NCBI GenBank assembly: GCA_032622095.1
Contig: CP136062.1
Location: 132,945,282 to 133,009,281, forward strand
DNA: 64,000 nt
DNA from: Siphonodentalium dalli
Lineage: Eukaryota; Mollusca; Scaphopoda; Gadilida; Siphonodentaliidae
Reading direction: 5' to 3'
Within the stretch, counting starts at the first letter, position 1. Every line of letters starts with the position of its first letter. Positions 1-13,059 of this stretch are shown here, one piece after another. The notes below the pieces were generated by a model, which was given only the letters and a program-made list of their open reading frames with translations, ran no database searches and was not told the DNA's origin. The position numbers were made by a program, and so were the translations under genes.

Positions 1-1243
1 ATATTTTTATCTAAGATTTACTAGTAAGTCAAGTCTCAAGACAAGTTCAAAATTTGCATGATCATCTCGTGCAGTCGTGACCCGTGGTCACCGCACTAGT
101 ATCAAGCATTAAGTTAACAACTGATACAGACTACAGTGCTTAAGCAGGTACACATTTCAGTTCAGTTTGATTCTTCAAAGGTAAATAAGTACTAATAGTA
201 TGGTGAAATCTAGAAATGAAACTTGACATCTATGGCCCCCATCATGATCATCGGGCCCATGGAAATTGGAATGGATTAGATTTATTATATCCCGTGGTTC
301 TGTTCGGAGTGCTGAGTAGAATACAGCCAAATCAAATAATAACTAACACCTTTCGGCACGACTCGGGGGATCTTCAATAGTGGGGTCAGTCACTGAGTCA
401 GACAAATTCTCACTTGGCAACTGACATTTTTTTTCAGAACGAACAACTCGATCAAGTCCAACTCGAACTTCGAAGACGAAGGCATACTTCGAGTTTCAGT
501 AATTTACAAATTATGGGCCTCCAGCATTTCATTTACGCTCATGTCTATTTTTAATCGAGTTGTTTTAATGTTTAGTAGAACCACATACAGCTACACATGA
601 GTCATGGACATGAGGGCTTGAGTAATTCGCATTTCAGAATTTCGAGGTATTTACAAATTATCACTATGGCGATCAAGTAACTTCCCCAAGTTAACACAAA
701 TTTACTCACCTTTTTGTCCCATATCTGCAATGGTTTGCTGCCGATGCTATAAAGTATCGACAAAAATCCACTTTGAAACGTATTTTTGAACATCTTGATA
801 TCTAGAATGTGTTGTTTATGTCTAAGTCCAACGCATAAAACGTTGCTGTTCGCCGACAAAGGTCTGCTTTGCTCGATCTTCCAGTTGTCAAGTGAGAACT
901 GCTGCCTGTGTCGCCTTTCTAACCACGTTGTCAAGGACCACTCACAACCGCGTATGTATACACGTTGCTATGCTGGATGGCGTTTAAATATGTATATCAT
1001 TCAAATTAGTTTATTCATATTAGAAACCACTACATATAATAAATGTCTATTTTAATATCACAGAAATCATACGGTTTAATAAAGTTTTGGGAGTCAGTTG
1101 TAAAATCACCCGAGAACTATTTCTTTGAAGTTTTACTTCATGACTATATGAACTTCCGGGTTAGAGGAAGGCAGAATTGACCTTTAGTTACTTAGCGATA
1201 GTAGCATGCCCAAGGAGATGCCTGTCATCTCGTGAATGACTGA
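1..1243. repeat. Left copy of a long direct repeat containing the CFAP20 5' end
   Basis: Bases 1-1243 align collinearly with 62820-64000. Differences are mainly indels: 7 bp near 34, 6 bp near 100, about 80 bp (roughly 213-290, present only here) and about 17 bp near 485 (present only in the right copy), plus scattered substitutions. The repeat is cut by both window edges, so its true length is unknown. Confidence 0.93.
710..793 (-). CDS. CFAP20: Second copy of CFAP20 exon 1 (rest outside window)
   Basis: This copy encodes the same 28 residues, [10 protein letters not shown] to IWDKK, with ATG at 791-793 and the same GTGAGT donor directly after base 710. Bases 1-709 are the start of its intron 1. 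The coding part is identical at protein level to 63465-63548. Exons 2-5, if present, must lie left of base 1. It is either the 5' end of a second, tandemly duplicated CFAP20 gene or an allelic copy left in the assembly; the window cannot decide. No disabling change is visible. Confidence 0.85.
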
Positions 1244-1490
1244 CACACCTCTGTACAGGTGTGTACAATTGTAAACAATGCCACATGTGGCTCGGTTCTG
1301 AATCTTCCGATACCACACCATACAATGCTCATACACAATTAACTTTCTTGTTATACGCCAGATTTTTTTTTTAATGGGACTTATTATCATGTACGTTCAG
1401 CCAGATAAATGAACGTAGGCCTACTTTGTACGTTTGCTTTTTTTTTTGTTCCGGTGATAACTTAATTTAGACTTTAGTTTAGTATGACTG

Positions 1491-2934
1491 AGGGCCCCTC
1501 CCCCCCCCCATTTTCGTACGCCGGATTCGACCCATTTTGGACCCGTACGCCGGATTCAAGACACAAATTAAGCTGGATTCCGGATTCATGTATTTATATA
1601 AACGGATTCCATTTCGGTGAATTAAATATTGCGATTTGGTTCCTCATTTGGTCATAGGGGCCTATTCATAATACCGGTAGATCATAATATCATGAATTTT
1701 ATATGGGATCCAATCTGATGCACACTCTTTTTGGACTTAGTCCGTATATATTCGTTTGGTATTTGGGTTTTAATTTAGTATTTGGGTTTTCTAACACAGA
1801 GTGCAGGCCGAGACCACGTGTTCGGTGACCGCCGGCCAATTTCCGCTATAGGCTATAGAATAGGGTCCCCCTTTTTTGTTGGGATTTCCTTCCATGTGCG
1901 TCCCCATGTGAGGGCATTGGTAAGTCCAAACTGGTTTTACTGGGATTACTGATCCGGTGCAGGTTGGGTTCGAGTTTGGAGTCCACCCGAGGGTTTTACA
2001 TGTGTTATCACATCGGGGTATTAAAGGTACTCAATCCGATAAAACTCCTCTCAATTATTATTTCAATGGCTTCGGGCGTCAAAAATATTTGATTCGAGTC
2101 GAGGAAGTCACCCATCAAAGCTCAGATCTATTTGTTAGATATCGATTTTAGAAATCTATTATTTTTCATTATCGGGAATTCTTTCTGGCCCAGATGACAG
2201 TCAAAATTTCGTTATTATTACCACTTGATTATAGAGTTATCCATCCTTGTCTGTTTGAATAGAGTTTTGGCGTAAAATCTCGAGCAGGTTACCAAATTGA
2301 CGGCAGTTATTAGTAGGGCCTACTCATCTCGAGCAATTAACAAATTTCAAAAATCAATATCTAATAACTCTGAGCTTTGTTTGATGGGTTCCTCGACTCG
2401 AATCAAATATTTTGTTACCCCCAAAGCCAAAGAAATAGTAATATTGGACCCTCTGATCGGATTGTTGTTGTTGGAATCTGTTGAGATGGGAACCCTCTTT
2501 ACGGATTGAGTACCTTTAATTCTGGGTCAATATATCACGCCCACATAAAGAGCGTTTAATTTATTAGTTTTTACTAGGGAATGTGATAGATCCGTTAATC
2601 CAAGGAAGTCTAGACGCATATTCTATACCTTTGTTACTCTTATCCTAATAGTTTGTAAACTGCCGCAAGGTAGACTGCTCTGGACCTCATTGGTGAAGCT
2701 TCCACTACCGGGGTTCAAGACGGGGGTGCCTTTATATGTGGGACCTGCTCATATATTATGGGTATCACAAAACTAATCTATAATATCATGTAAACTGGAC
2801 GTGAAATCGGTAGGCGGCCCGTAGGCCTATTTGTTTCTTAAACTGGATTCCGGATTCCAGGGTCAATTTGAAGCTAGATTCCAGCTTCATTTTAAAACTG
2901 GATTCCGGACTCAATGGGGGAGGGGAGGGGCCCT
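1491..2934. mobile_element. hAT-like non-autonomous element with inverted G/C-rich ends
   Basis: Ends are inverted copies (AGGGCCCCTCCCCC and GGGGAGGGGCCCT), flanked by 8-bp near-duplications TATGACTG (1483-1490) and CATGACTG (2935-2942). Sub-terminal repeats of GGATTCCGGATTC occur near both ends (1515-1610 and 2845-2910). No transposase frame is visible. It contains a nested TTAA-type MITE. An 8-bp target duplication points to the hAT superfamily by rule; the ends themselves are not a family I know. Confidence 0.6.
2025..2515. mobile_element. MITE with TTAA target duplication (nested)
   Basis: 491 bp between TTAA (2021-2024) and TTAA (2516-2519). Terminal inverted repeats read AGGTACTCAATCCG and its complement. 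Closely related copies are at 50029-50508 and 50513-50981. TTAA duplications are typical of piggyBac-mobilised MITEs. No coding potential. Confidence 0.8.
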
Positions 2935-2944
2935 CATGACTGCA

Positions 2945-5740
2945 TATGTTCAAACTGAATGGAATTAAATTTGGTATGTGGCTGTATAGTCCAGTGCATT
3001 TATGGTTTATTCACCTCAAAATAATTGCAACACAAAGTTTCTCAGTGGTAATAAGTACTTTAACCCATCACAAATAATATACTAAAAATCAACAAGAATC
3101 AAGAAATGCGAAATTGATGAATTTTGTGAAATAAATTTGTCAAAATTTGGTAAAATACTCATTTTATAGATTTTTAAGGATGTTTATAAAAAAACTTCCT
3201 TTCACATGTCCTTCCATTTATATAACCATTTTGTAGAGGGCACAATTCTGATTATAGAACAGAAAACCTTTCCTAGATACGTTCAGTATTTTTTGAGTTA
3301 TGTGCCTCCAAAATTTGGAGTTTGTCTAATTTCGGAGGCTCAATTTCTCAAAATTAGTTAAAATCCATTTTTTATGGTATTGTATTTAAAAAAAAAAAAA
3401 AAATGAAGGGATTCCTTGTTAATTAGTCATTTCCTCTCTAGGTTGTGCACAAAATATGATTTCTTTATGCATCTAGCTATGATTGAGAGGACAAAAATAT
3501 TCTTAAACAAAATGTGTGTTCCATCATTGTATGGACAGCCAAATTTGCCTGTGGTCCAGAACCGGTGTTCTGCTTAATAAGTACGTCCTGCCAGATAAGT
3601 CAATATTTCTAATAATAGTAACGTGGATGTATAGCCCCGCCCTCGGAGAAATATCGCTGCAATTACGACATGGTCGTTTGGCGTTGCCTAGTCAATAAAT
3701 TTGTAGTGTATGACGTACTACGCACACCATATCGAAAAAATGCTTCCGTGATCTGATTTTTGAAACGTTTTTACGCGAATAAAGGTTTAAAATCAACTCC
3801 CCGGGCAAATTTCTTCGTATTGGGGACAGGGAATGTGTTTATACATATGGCATCGCTGTTGATAAGAATAAATTCACATTTATGCAATGACTAGACCTAC
3901 CCTAACTTATGATGTCGATTAATAAATATGGCCCATCGATTGCTAATTATGGCAAAATAATTAAATGCTTCTGAGAATTTAGCATTGAATGAGAAAACAA
4001 AGGTTATTACCCCCCCACCCCCCACCACCACCACCATTGTTGATAACTACTGTATTTTTGGCTATATTACATTCTTTGAATGGTCGTATAGGCTATAGGC
4101 TATATTAGCCTATATATAATTATCACGATAACCCCTTCGGTGGCTACATGCATCACAATGAATGTGCATTGATACACAGGAAGAATCACAACCAGTTTTG
4201 AATACGTTACTAAAATGCTTTAACAAATTCGTAACAATGGATTGGTCAAGTACGCTTACAAGTATTAAAGATCCTCCAGAGTTTGATACCGCGCGCTCTG
4301 TAGTCTATTATACTATACAATCCACGGAAACATGCGAATTTCACTGAATCAACCACAACATAATCACAAACTTTGAGTTGGTGGTTATATACTGATGCTG
4401 CTCGTAGTTATATATGAGAGCACACATATCAATATATATAGTGTAGGGCCTACTATATTTGCATTCTTGGCAGCTATAGTGTAAACCATCGATCGAATCT
4501 CCAATAAAGAGCAACCGAGGCGACATCGTGCGAAAAAAAAGTCACTCAACCATGTTCGGTAGCATGCCTACACCTATATATGTATGGATCCCATGCAAAA
4601 TATCCCCTATTCATTTCGTTAACTCCGTGTTTGTGTGACTGTCTGCTGTGGCAGGTGGTTAAGCGTGCCTGTATATAGGCCTTCGCATCCACAAATCCCA
4701 GCCTATATTAGGAATTGATAAGTTGTATATACATCGTTGGTGGATAAACTATATACGTATATGTCTGAGGGATGAACCATTTATATCAGAATCGCGATAA
4801 AGGTTATACGGTGAGCAAACTTATATTTAAAACATATTTAGGCCCTATACATGAACGTGTCTAGAATGTTTCCGTTTTGGTGCAAAAAACTTGGAATTTC
4901 TAAATGCACCACCTTTGATCGAACCAAAATAATTCTCAAAATTGAAGAAAAGCTATATAATTGCACAATGCTATGGCCACATATTGGAAATTTATAATCG
5001 CTAACTGCACACAAACCTATTAGTGTATTGGACTTCAAAGTTCAAACTGTTGATTTTTTTCACCAAAGTGGGAAGGGGAGACACCACGACCCCGTCCCGT
5101 GTCAACGCGTCCGTGCATATACATAACTGATATCGTCAATGCTACTGCATTTTCTCCCCCGCCGCATGCAGCACAAGTTACATGCATGGGGAGGGGGGGG
5201 GGGGGGTCTGTGCTAAATTAATTACTGCATGTTCAACTCAATTGCAGAACATTCTGCAAATAAAATATTGTTTGTATGAATTTATGCGTGGGAAAACGAA
5301 ATACCATTTACGAAAGTAAGTTCTATATGCATTTCTACCCCGCCCCATTTCCACAGAAGAATGCCCATTGCATCAATTTCGAGTAGTGGTTTGGACGACC
5401 CAAGTTCGTCAGTTCTATGTTCTTGTTGTTTTACCAAGAACTCAACGAACCAACAATCGAGTATTCAATAAAAGAGAATTAAACAGCAGGAGGTAGTACC
5501 ATGCCTCTTGGAAACTAGTGACACAAGATTATTTACTGCAGATGTCACTTCCTAAAGAAATGAACTGGAAAATATTTCATTTGACTATACTAAGTTATTA
5601 TAAGTGAGCAATTACTGGTAGCGTGATAAAAAAAATCCCAGACAAAAGAATTTTGCTAATATAAAATATTATCACCTGAGCGCATATTTAGGCCTATGTC
5701 AGAGATAAGCACCTTGAAATTGGAGTTTTCTTTAGTAAAA
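2945..5740. other. No gene recognised
   Basis: AT-rich sequence with low-complexity tracts (A13 near 3390, C/CCA-rich 4010-4035, G-rich near 5190). Open frames are short and without family resemblance. No repeat boundaries could be set. Confidence 0.5.
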
Positions 5741-5744
5741 TTAT

Positions 5745-6540
5745 CTAACTCAAGTTAGAACTCTGACATATATTAATAAAAACTTTTTGTCTGTCTAGAC
5801 GACCAAATGGCTGGACCATTGGTGCTAAAAAATGTACACATGGGTCAATTGACCCGGGGAGTGTCATGGGATTGCTGCCATTGACATCAGATGTCTTAAA
5901 AGGACAATAATAATTAATTATACACCCAAAATGGTCGGAATTTTGTAATAAAGATTGCTTCGCATGGGTCAATTGACACGAGATAGGTGTTGTTAACATC
6001 TGATTCAGACGACTTAAAGGGGCATAAACAATTCTAATTTAAAAAATGAATCATATACACAAAATGGTTAGACTCTGGTTGCTGGAAATTGGTATACAGG
6101 GGTAAATTCACCCGGGCAAACTTAAAGGGGAACTTATAGACTATATTATAGAGATGAGCAATTCTTATCAGCTTAAACAATATGTAGTAAAATTGGTACA
6201 CATGGGATCCCATGACTAGGGGAATGTCATGGGATTGGCGCCTTGGACATCAGATGACATAAAGGGATGTTTGTAAATTATGTTAACATAGCTTATCAAT
6301 TAAAAACATTTATCATCTCAGAAGATATATGGGAAAATTGGTACAGAGATAAATTGGGCGTGTCATGGGATAGGTGCCGTTGACCTCAGATGACTCAAAG
6401 AAGTACTAATAATTAGCAATAAAGAGCGTTTATTATCAACTTAAAAGTAGAGGTAAATTTATCCAGAGTTTCATGCAATATATATGTGATGCTTATCTCA
6501 GGTGACTAATAAATAGTTTAAATGACTGGAGGGGGCACTA
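5745..6540. repeat. Diverged tandem-core block
   Basis: About five degenerate units of roughly 130-180 bp. The recognisable core is CATGGGTCAATTGACCCG, then GTGTCATGGGATTG, then GACATCAGATGAC and an AT-rich spacer. The units differ strongly from each other, so the block is old. It resembles the cores of bivalve pearl-type non-autonomous elements in organisation; ends not determined. Confidence 0.6.
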
Positions 6541-6544
6541 ATAA

Positions 6545-7227
6545 TGTGTTCATTATTTACCTGAGCAATGCCAGGTACCCTATCTAGTAATTGATACAGA
6601 TATGATGGACTTATTTTTTGTATGGTGGAATGATTAGGTCCCGCGCTGACAGCACCCCTCCTCTCGTGCAAGTTTCCTCACCAAGCAGGTACTCACTGTC
6701 TGATGGCTCTATTTTCATATTATTGTGAAGTGCATCATTGATCTACCATTTAGTAAAGGTATCCCACAAATTTGTCATAAATGTACTTCAAAGCTTCAAA
6801 TATATTACTGTATGCAGACATCTATCCAATTATTGGAGATCCTAACACAGGCTTGTCTTTCAACACACAATTGATACAAACGCTTGCCATTCAAGGCACA
6901 TATCTAAATTATTGTTCCTTCAATACATTGAAACTCCACAAGTACAACAGGGCATCAGATGAATATTTAAACTAAACTGTTTTAAAAATGGAAAGATTCT
7001 TTGCAAACTTCAAGCTTCTGTTGGCCCATCAGAGGAGATACTGTAGGGAATCTTTTTGACCAAACCACTTTGATTTGAAATGGAAGTGTGCGACTAAAAT
7101 ATTGTAATCTGTGGGTAACATCAGGTGTGGTTTCTTCACTGCTTCAAGATTGCTGACTAATATTGATTTGAATTTATAGATATTGGGATGAAATATCTCC
7201 AAATATTGACAGTAGAATTCTTGTCTA
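6545..7227. other. No gene recognised
   Basis: AT-rich unique-looking sequence. The 64-codon frame at 6781-6975 has no recognisable motif. Confidence 0.45.
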
Positions 7228-7741
7228 TCTCATATATATTTTGAAGACCTCTGTTTGTTTGTTTGTTTGTTTGTTTGTCTGTCTGTCTGTCATTGATACA
7301 AATCTACGATTCTCGACCGATCGGGACGAAACTTGGTACGTGTGTGTAGTTTGACCGGGCGGTGAACGTTGTCGTATTGGCGAGCCCGTGCGGCGCCCGT
7401 GCAGCGCATGCGCAGACGAGATCTCGGAAACGGGTGGAGCTATCGACTTCAAATTTGCTATGTGAATGTATCTTGCCCCGGATGCGAATTTTATCGGGTC
7501 GCCGAGCCCGTGCGACACCAGCTTCGCGCATGCGCAGACGAGATCTCGGAAACGGGTGGAGCTATCGACTTGAAATTTGGTATGTGAATGTATCTTGCCC
7601 CGGATACGAATTTTATCGGGTCGCCGAGCCCGTGCGACGCCAGCTTCGCGCATGCGCAGACCAGATCTCGGAAACGGGTAGAGCTATCGACTTGAAATTT
7701 GGTTTTTGAATAGCCCGGACAACGTCGGGCTCATCGGCTAG
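7228..7741 (+). mobile_element. Non-autonomous Helitron, copy A
   Basis: 514 bp. It begins TCTCATATATATTTTGAAG after an A and ends with hairpin GCCCGGACAACGTCGGGC followed by TCATCGGCTAG, then T: the TC...hairpin...CTAG ends and A/T insertion site of Helitrons. Inside are a GTTT/GTCT microsatellite and about 2.5 units of a 127-bp GC-rich core (CGAGCCCGTGCGACGCC ... GGATACGAATTTTATCGGG). No Rep/helicase coding sequence. Confidence 0.82.
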
Positions 7742-7922
7742 TCTCCTATATATTTTGATACAATCTGTATTCGAGAGATAACCCACATCCTCCGGACCTC
7801 AATGATATGATCGTGAATGAGTATTGATATACCCCACTAAACTTTGACAATCACCAGTAATGGTGTGTAGATAATTTACATATCTCTCCTATTATTTTGA
7901 TACAATCTATCTAATTTACATA

Positions 7923-8437
7923 TCTCTCTTATATAACTTGATACAATCTATCTGTTTGTCTGTCATTTATACAAATCTACGATTCTCCACCGATCGAGAC
8001 CAAACTTCCTATCTAGGGGTAAAATCCCACGGACACGGTCGTTGTCGTATTGGCGACCCCGTGCGACGCCCGTGCAGCGCATGCGCAGACGAGATCTCGG
8101 AAACGGGTGGAGCTATCGACTTGAAATTTGCTATGTGAATGTATCTTGTCCCGGATACGAATTTTATCGGGTCGCCGAGCCCGTGCGACGCCAGCTTCGC
8201 GCATGCGCAGACCAGATATCGGAAACGGGTGGAGCTATCGACTTGAAATTTGGTATGGGAATGTATCTTGCCCCGGATACGAATTTTATCGGGTCGCCGA
8301 GCCCGTGCGACGCCAGCTTCGCGCATGCGCAGACCAGATCTCGGAAACGGGTGGAGCTATCGACTTGAAATTTGGTTTTTGAATAGCTATCGACTTGAAA
8401 TTTGATTTTTGAATAGCCCGTCGGGCTCATCGGCTAG
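7923..8437 (+). mobile_element. Non-autonomous Helitron, copy B
   Basis: Same family as 7228-7741, ending at CTAG (8434-8437). The 3' hairpin is shortened (GCCCGTCGGGC) after a small tandem duplication of the preceding 30 bp (8345-8412). The 5' end is uncertain: TCTCTCTTATATAAC at 7923 is the best match, but TATCTCTCCTATTATTTTG near 7880 and TCTCCTATATATTTTG at 7742 look like further 5' ends, suggesting partial insertions between copies A and B. Confidence 0.7.
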
Positions 8438-8935
8438 TCTCATATATATTTTGAAGACCTCTGTTTGTCTGTCTGTATGTATGTCATTTATACAAATCTA
8501 CGATTCTCGACCGATCGGGACGAAACTTGGTACGTGTGTGTAGTTTGACCAGGCGGTCGTCGTTGTCGTATTGGTGAGCCCGTGCGACGCACGTGCAGCG
8601 CATGCGCAGACGAGATCTCGGAAACGGGTGGAGCTATCGACTTGAAATTTGCTATTTGAATGTATCTTGCCCCGGATACGAATTTTATCGGGTCGCCGAG
8701 CCCGTGCGACGCCAGCTACGCGCATGCGCAGACGAGATCTCGGAAACGGGTGGAGCTATCGACTTGAAATTTGGTATGTGAATGTATCTTGCCCCGGATA
8801 CGAATTTTATCGGGTCACCGAGCCCGTGCGACGCCAGCTTCGCGCATGCGCAGACCAGATCTCGGAAACGGGTAGAGCTATCGACTTGAAATTTGGTTTT
8901 TGAATAGCCCGAACAACGTCGGGCTCATCGGCTAG
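8438..8935 (+). mobile_element. Non-autonomous Helitron, copy C, abutting copy B
   Basis: 498 bp from TCTCATATATATTTTG to CTAG (8932-8935), with 3' hairpin GCCCGAACAACGTCGGGC. It starts immediately after the CTAG of copy B, with no spacer. The internal core is the same 127-bp unit, about 2.5 copies. Confidence 0.8.
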
Positions 8936-10680
8936 TAGGCTCTATAAAAACTGGTAATTTAGTAACACAGCTGGGGGATAATACAAATGGAAACACTTTA
9001 GAAATGACCTATTGAAAGATGCAATTGCCCACATGCCTGTAAATATATTCATTATTGACTGAATGTAATGCAGAACCGCATGCACTGTATCTGTAATTGA
9101 TAAACATCTTGCAATGGTTATTTCATTTATAACACTGGTTATACATTTTGGTATATCTTAAAAGGATAAGATATAAAAATGTCGTTTCATCTCATCGATA
9201 GAGGCAATATTATTTTCATCTCATGCATCCATGAAATGTTGGAAGGTCTTCTCCCCAACTGTTTTCAGAGGCCATATATCCAGGACAATGGAGAGAGAGA
9301 AAGAGAAATACTGTCAAAAATTTTATTCAAATTCGGGAAAAGTCCATAACAACAATATCTAATATGTGCTCTATAGTAGTACATACATGTATATATTAAA
9401 GTATGGAGCTTCAAAGATAAAATGAGAGTTGCACAAAATATTGTATTTAAGAAATGAATAACACACACACAAACCCACTGCATTCATTTCTTTATTTATA
9501 TAGCTTTTTTATTGTTTATTCCCATAAACGAGACCAAAATCACCAACCAAATAAAGTTAAAATTTGTGGCCAATTTGGTCCAACAGTTTAACCTGAAGTA
9601 GGAACATATGCCATTATGGACTGTTGGTTTAAAAACATACATGAGGGAAAAATAAACCAAACTATGAGAACAATTCTAACCTATTTTTTATGTGAACATC
9701 TAATCTACAACTAATGTTATACCAGGCATGAAATTTTCAACTGTTTAAATTTTGATCAAATAGGGGGTCAAAACTCCACACTCCTTCCCTGTTGCCTCCA
9801 ACATTTCCCCCACCCAGGCTTCCTAGAAATCAATATTATTATACCAGTACCAAACAGGATAGAGAGCTAATCTCTTATCTCTGCCCCTATTAGAACATAT
9901 GTGAATCCCCATCTATGAGATCGATTCATCTAGTAATATCAATATACCCCCACTATCCAATAGGGTATGATTTCACCTGGATAAGTGGTGGTTAACAAAA
10001 TAATATTGGGACAGCCAAGTCTGTATTTAGAGTGTCTGACCTCTGAAGAATGAGGTCCACAAAAGGTGAATTTAATGAGTCATGACACTATTCCCCCAAG
10101 GTGGAATAGCACAACGTATTCACCCTCTGGGGATATCATTTCCTAACGAGAGGCCAATCACGACCGACAGATGTTTAACCCATACCTTGGCGATAGCGAT
10201 TAGCTATAACTGATAATTGGTCTAAGATATGATCACAGTAATACATATATCAGTACTTAAACTTAAAATCAAAAGCTCAAATAATTTGTCTTAAGAAGGG
10301 GTTAAAGTATTTGGGGTGGGGGAGGAGTCTATTTAAATCTCATAACTCTGTCCCTATTCACACAATGACCTCTCACTGTGAGATCCAATGGTTTAGCCAT
10401 TAATAAATTTGACAGATAGGATAAACAATTATCCAGCCAGCAGATTGTTTGTCTTTACCTTCATACAACCACCCCTAGAGCTTTGTAACATATGTCACCA
10501 CTTAATTAATAACAGATTTCGCTTGGAATGACATCTATTAAAGGTACTCTCATATACTCTGGATATTGGATGTTCACATGGCAATTTATTGCTATCATTA
10601 TATTACATGCAACTATTGCAATAAAATCTTCATATCTTCAATAAAGGACATCACACCTAATTAATGGTATACAACTAAAA
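8936..10680. other. No gene; scattered repeat fragments
   Basis: AT-rich. Segments at 9830-9960 and 10000-10140 match 48780-48910 and 49330-49470 (a fold-back type with ATTCACCCTCTGGG), so part of this is dispersed repeat. No coding signature. Confidence 0.5.
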
Positions 10681-10682
10681 CA

Positions 10683-11190
10683 AATTAGTGTCAATGAAAT
10701 ATTTTTTTTTTAATTAAATATTTTTTTATTATTTAATATAAAAGTTTTTTAATATTTTTTGCGTGTTAAATTGAGCGAGGAAATTCAATCTATAAAAGGG
10801 TCATAACTCCTTTAAAATAAATCGAATCAAACCCAAATTCGAACTTGATCTGTATTTTGGGCTGACAATCTCACATACCAAATTTGGTGTCAATTAGTTA
10901 TGGCAGCATGTGTAAATTCTGAGTAAAAAAGGGCCATAACCAGCCCAAACTGCAAAAAAAAAAAACTCGAATCAAACCCATATTCGAACTCGAACTGTAT
11001 TTTGGGCTGAGAAACCTATATACAAAACTTGGTTCCGATCAAATAGAAAATGTTAGAGCTATCGCATTATGCCTAAAGTGTCTACGGACGGACAGACAGA
11101 TGGATGTACAGATGGATAGATGAACGACGAGTGGTCAATCCGGACATTGACACTATGTGTACCATACTATGGTATAGGTACACATAAAAA
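10683..11190 (+). repeat. Tandem-core element with GTGGTCAATCCGGAC tail
   Basis: An AT-rich head ends in AAATTGAGCGAGG (10770-10783), then about three units of a ~125-bp core (CCATATTCGAACTCGA, TATTTTGGGCTGAGAAAC, GGGCCATAAC), then GGACGGACAGACAG and tail ACGAGTGGTCAATCCGGAC with the small palindrome ACCATACTATGGT. The same core and tail occur at 11755-12300 and, reversed, at 44255-44690. Organisation is like bivalve pearl-type elements. Confidence 0.7.
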
Positions 11191-11754
11191 GTTTTATCTC
11201 ATGCAGAGTACAAGAAAAATGTATCAAAGTTCAAACCTGTTGTGCCTTTTTAATATTTCTATTCACATTTGTAATCAATTGAAATCAATGTCGAAAAAAC
11301 TTTCCATTAATATCTAAATAAAACAAACTAGACCTACAGTTCTAAAAGTGTTTTTAATAATTATTTTGTTCTCATAGACTGACACAGAGCTCTCAAGTTT
11401 TAAAAAATTTGAAAACCAAAGTTGTCTTCCCATGCAACCAACAAATCTACTAAACACAATCACATTATTAACCCCCAATAGTAATGCTATTAAACAATAA
11501 AACCAGATTATGCCTTTAAGATGAAATTTAAATAACCATGCATATAAAATATAAAAGCATAAACATTCCATCAATGATATCTCATCATATGGCCAACACA
11601 TCTGCTAGCAGTTAATTAACTCAATGCAAGAGAGAGTCATTGTCACTTTATACTATCTCTGTTGCTCAATGTGAGAAGACAACTTCATGGCATTGTAAAC
11701 CTGATTTATTAGATTCTACCTGGACAGTGCAAACTGTGTATCTTTGATATATTT

Positions 11755-12300
11755 TAGAGATGAATAAAATAATCAAAGGGTCATAACGCCCGCCATTAAA
11801 TAATATCGGATCAAACCCATATTCGAACTCGATCTGTATTTTGAGTTGAGAAACTCACATACAAAATTTGGTTTCTATCAGTTGGAATATGGTTGATTTA
11901 TCGAAGCATGCATGAATTCTATGTCAAAGGGCCATAACTCCATTAAAAAATATCGGATCAAACCCATATTCGAACTAGATATGTATTTTGGGCTAAGAAA
12001 CTCGCATACCAGATTTGGTGACGGTCAGATAATTTTGTTTTGAGTTATGGCAGCATGCATGAATTCTAAGTCGAAAAATGGCCATAACTCCATAAAAAAA
12101 AATCTGATCAAACCCATATTCGAACTTGATCTGTATTTGGTGCTGAGAAATTCATATACAAAATTTGGTTCTGATCAGATAGAATATATTTCAGTTATCG
12201 CACCATGCGTAAAGTGTCTACAGACAGACGGACTAACGACGAGTGGTCAATCCGGACAACGACACTATGTTTACCATACTATGGTATGGGTAAACATAAT
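11755..12300 (+). repeat. Tandem-core element, same core and tail as 10683-11190
   Basis: Four units of the ATTCGAACTCGATCTG core, then CAGACAGACGGAC, tail GTGGTCAATCCGGACAAC and palindrome ACCATACTATGGT. Units keep their order but differ by many substitutions. Confidence 0.7.
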
Positions 12301-12303
12301 ATA

Positions 12304-12968
12304 AGTGTCAATGACACTGTAGCTCAACTTAGGTAGGGGAATAATTTAATGGTTGACAGTAAATGGAGGAATAGGAAAGGTGCCAATTGAAATGTCTAAC
12401 CTAGCTGTGCCACAGGATTTAGTCATGTAAAGAGTAAAATCCAAGATGGCTGCTGGCTGCCATGTTTTTTGGCCGAGCGAGCCCAAAATGACTCGTTCCC
12501 ATCCACATGTCATTGTTAACATCCATGACAAATTTCATGAAGATCCGACTAAAGCTACGACCTGCAGCCCGCGCCAAAGGATTTAGTCATGCGAAGAGTA
12601 AAATCCAAAATGGCTGCTGGCGGCCATGTTTTTTGACCGAACGACCCCAAAATCACTCGTTCCCATCTACAATGTCAATATGAACATCCATGACAAATTT
12701 CATGATGATCAGAGGAACAGTACGATCTGTAGCTCGCGCCAATGGATTTAATTTTTAAATCCAAGATGGCCACCAGTGGCCATGTTTTTTGGCCGAATGA
12801 CCCCAAAATGACTCGTTCCCATCTACATGTCAATGTCAACATTCATGACAAATTTCATAAAGATCAGACAAAAGGTACGACCTGTAGCCCGCGCCAAAGG
12901 AAATTGTTGACAGACACACGGACGACAACTCATGGCAATAGCTCAAACTTACAAAGTAAGTTGAGCTA
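12304..12968 (+). mobile_element. Tandem-core element with GTAGCTCAAC / GTTGAGCTA ends
   Basis: Begins AGTGTCAATGACACTGTAGC, ends AAGTAAGTTGAGCTAAAAA; TAGCTCAACTT and AAGTTGAGCTA are inverted ends. Inside are about three units of ~163 bp with GGATTTAGTCATG, AAATCCAAGATGGC and GTTTTTTGGCCGA, then GACAGACACACGGACG. Related copies: 16062-17072 and 32668-33630. No coding capacity. Confidence 0.72.
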
Positions 12969-13059
12969 AAAATGACCCTATTTGAACAAATCTGAACCCG
13001 GTCACCCAAGGCCCATCCATACTGAATATAATTTACTTTCATTAAAGATTAAAGTTTCA

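Noticed and set aside
7225-8903. Many overlapping Arg/Cys-rich frames of 60-142 codons (e.g. repeating RPDKIRIRGKIHSH), both strands
   Set aside because: They are translations of the 127-bp Helitron core, which happens to be open in several frames; no start or splice context and no protein family resemblance.
9450-9480. CA-rich microsatellite
   Set aside because: Short and unremarkable.
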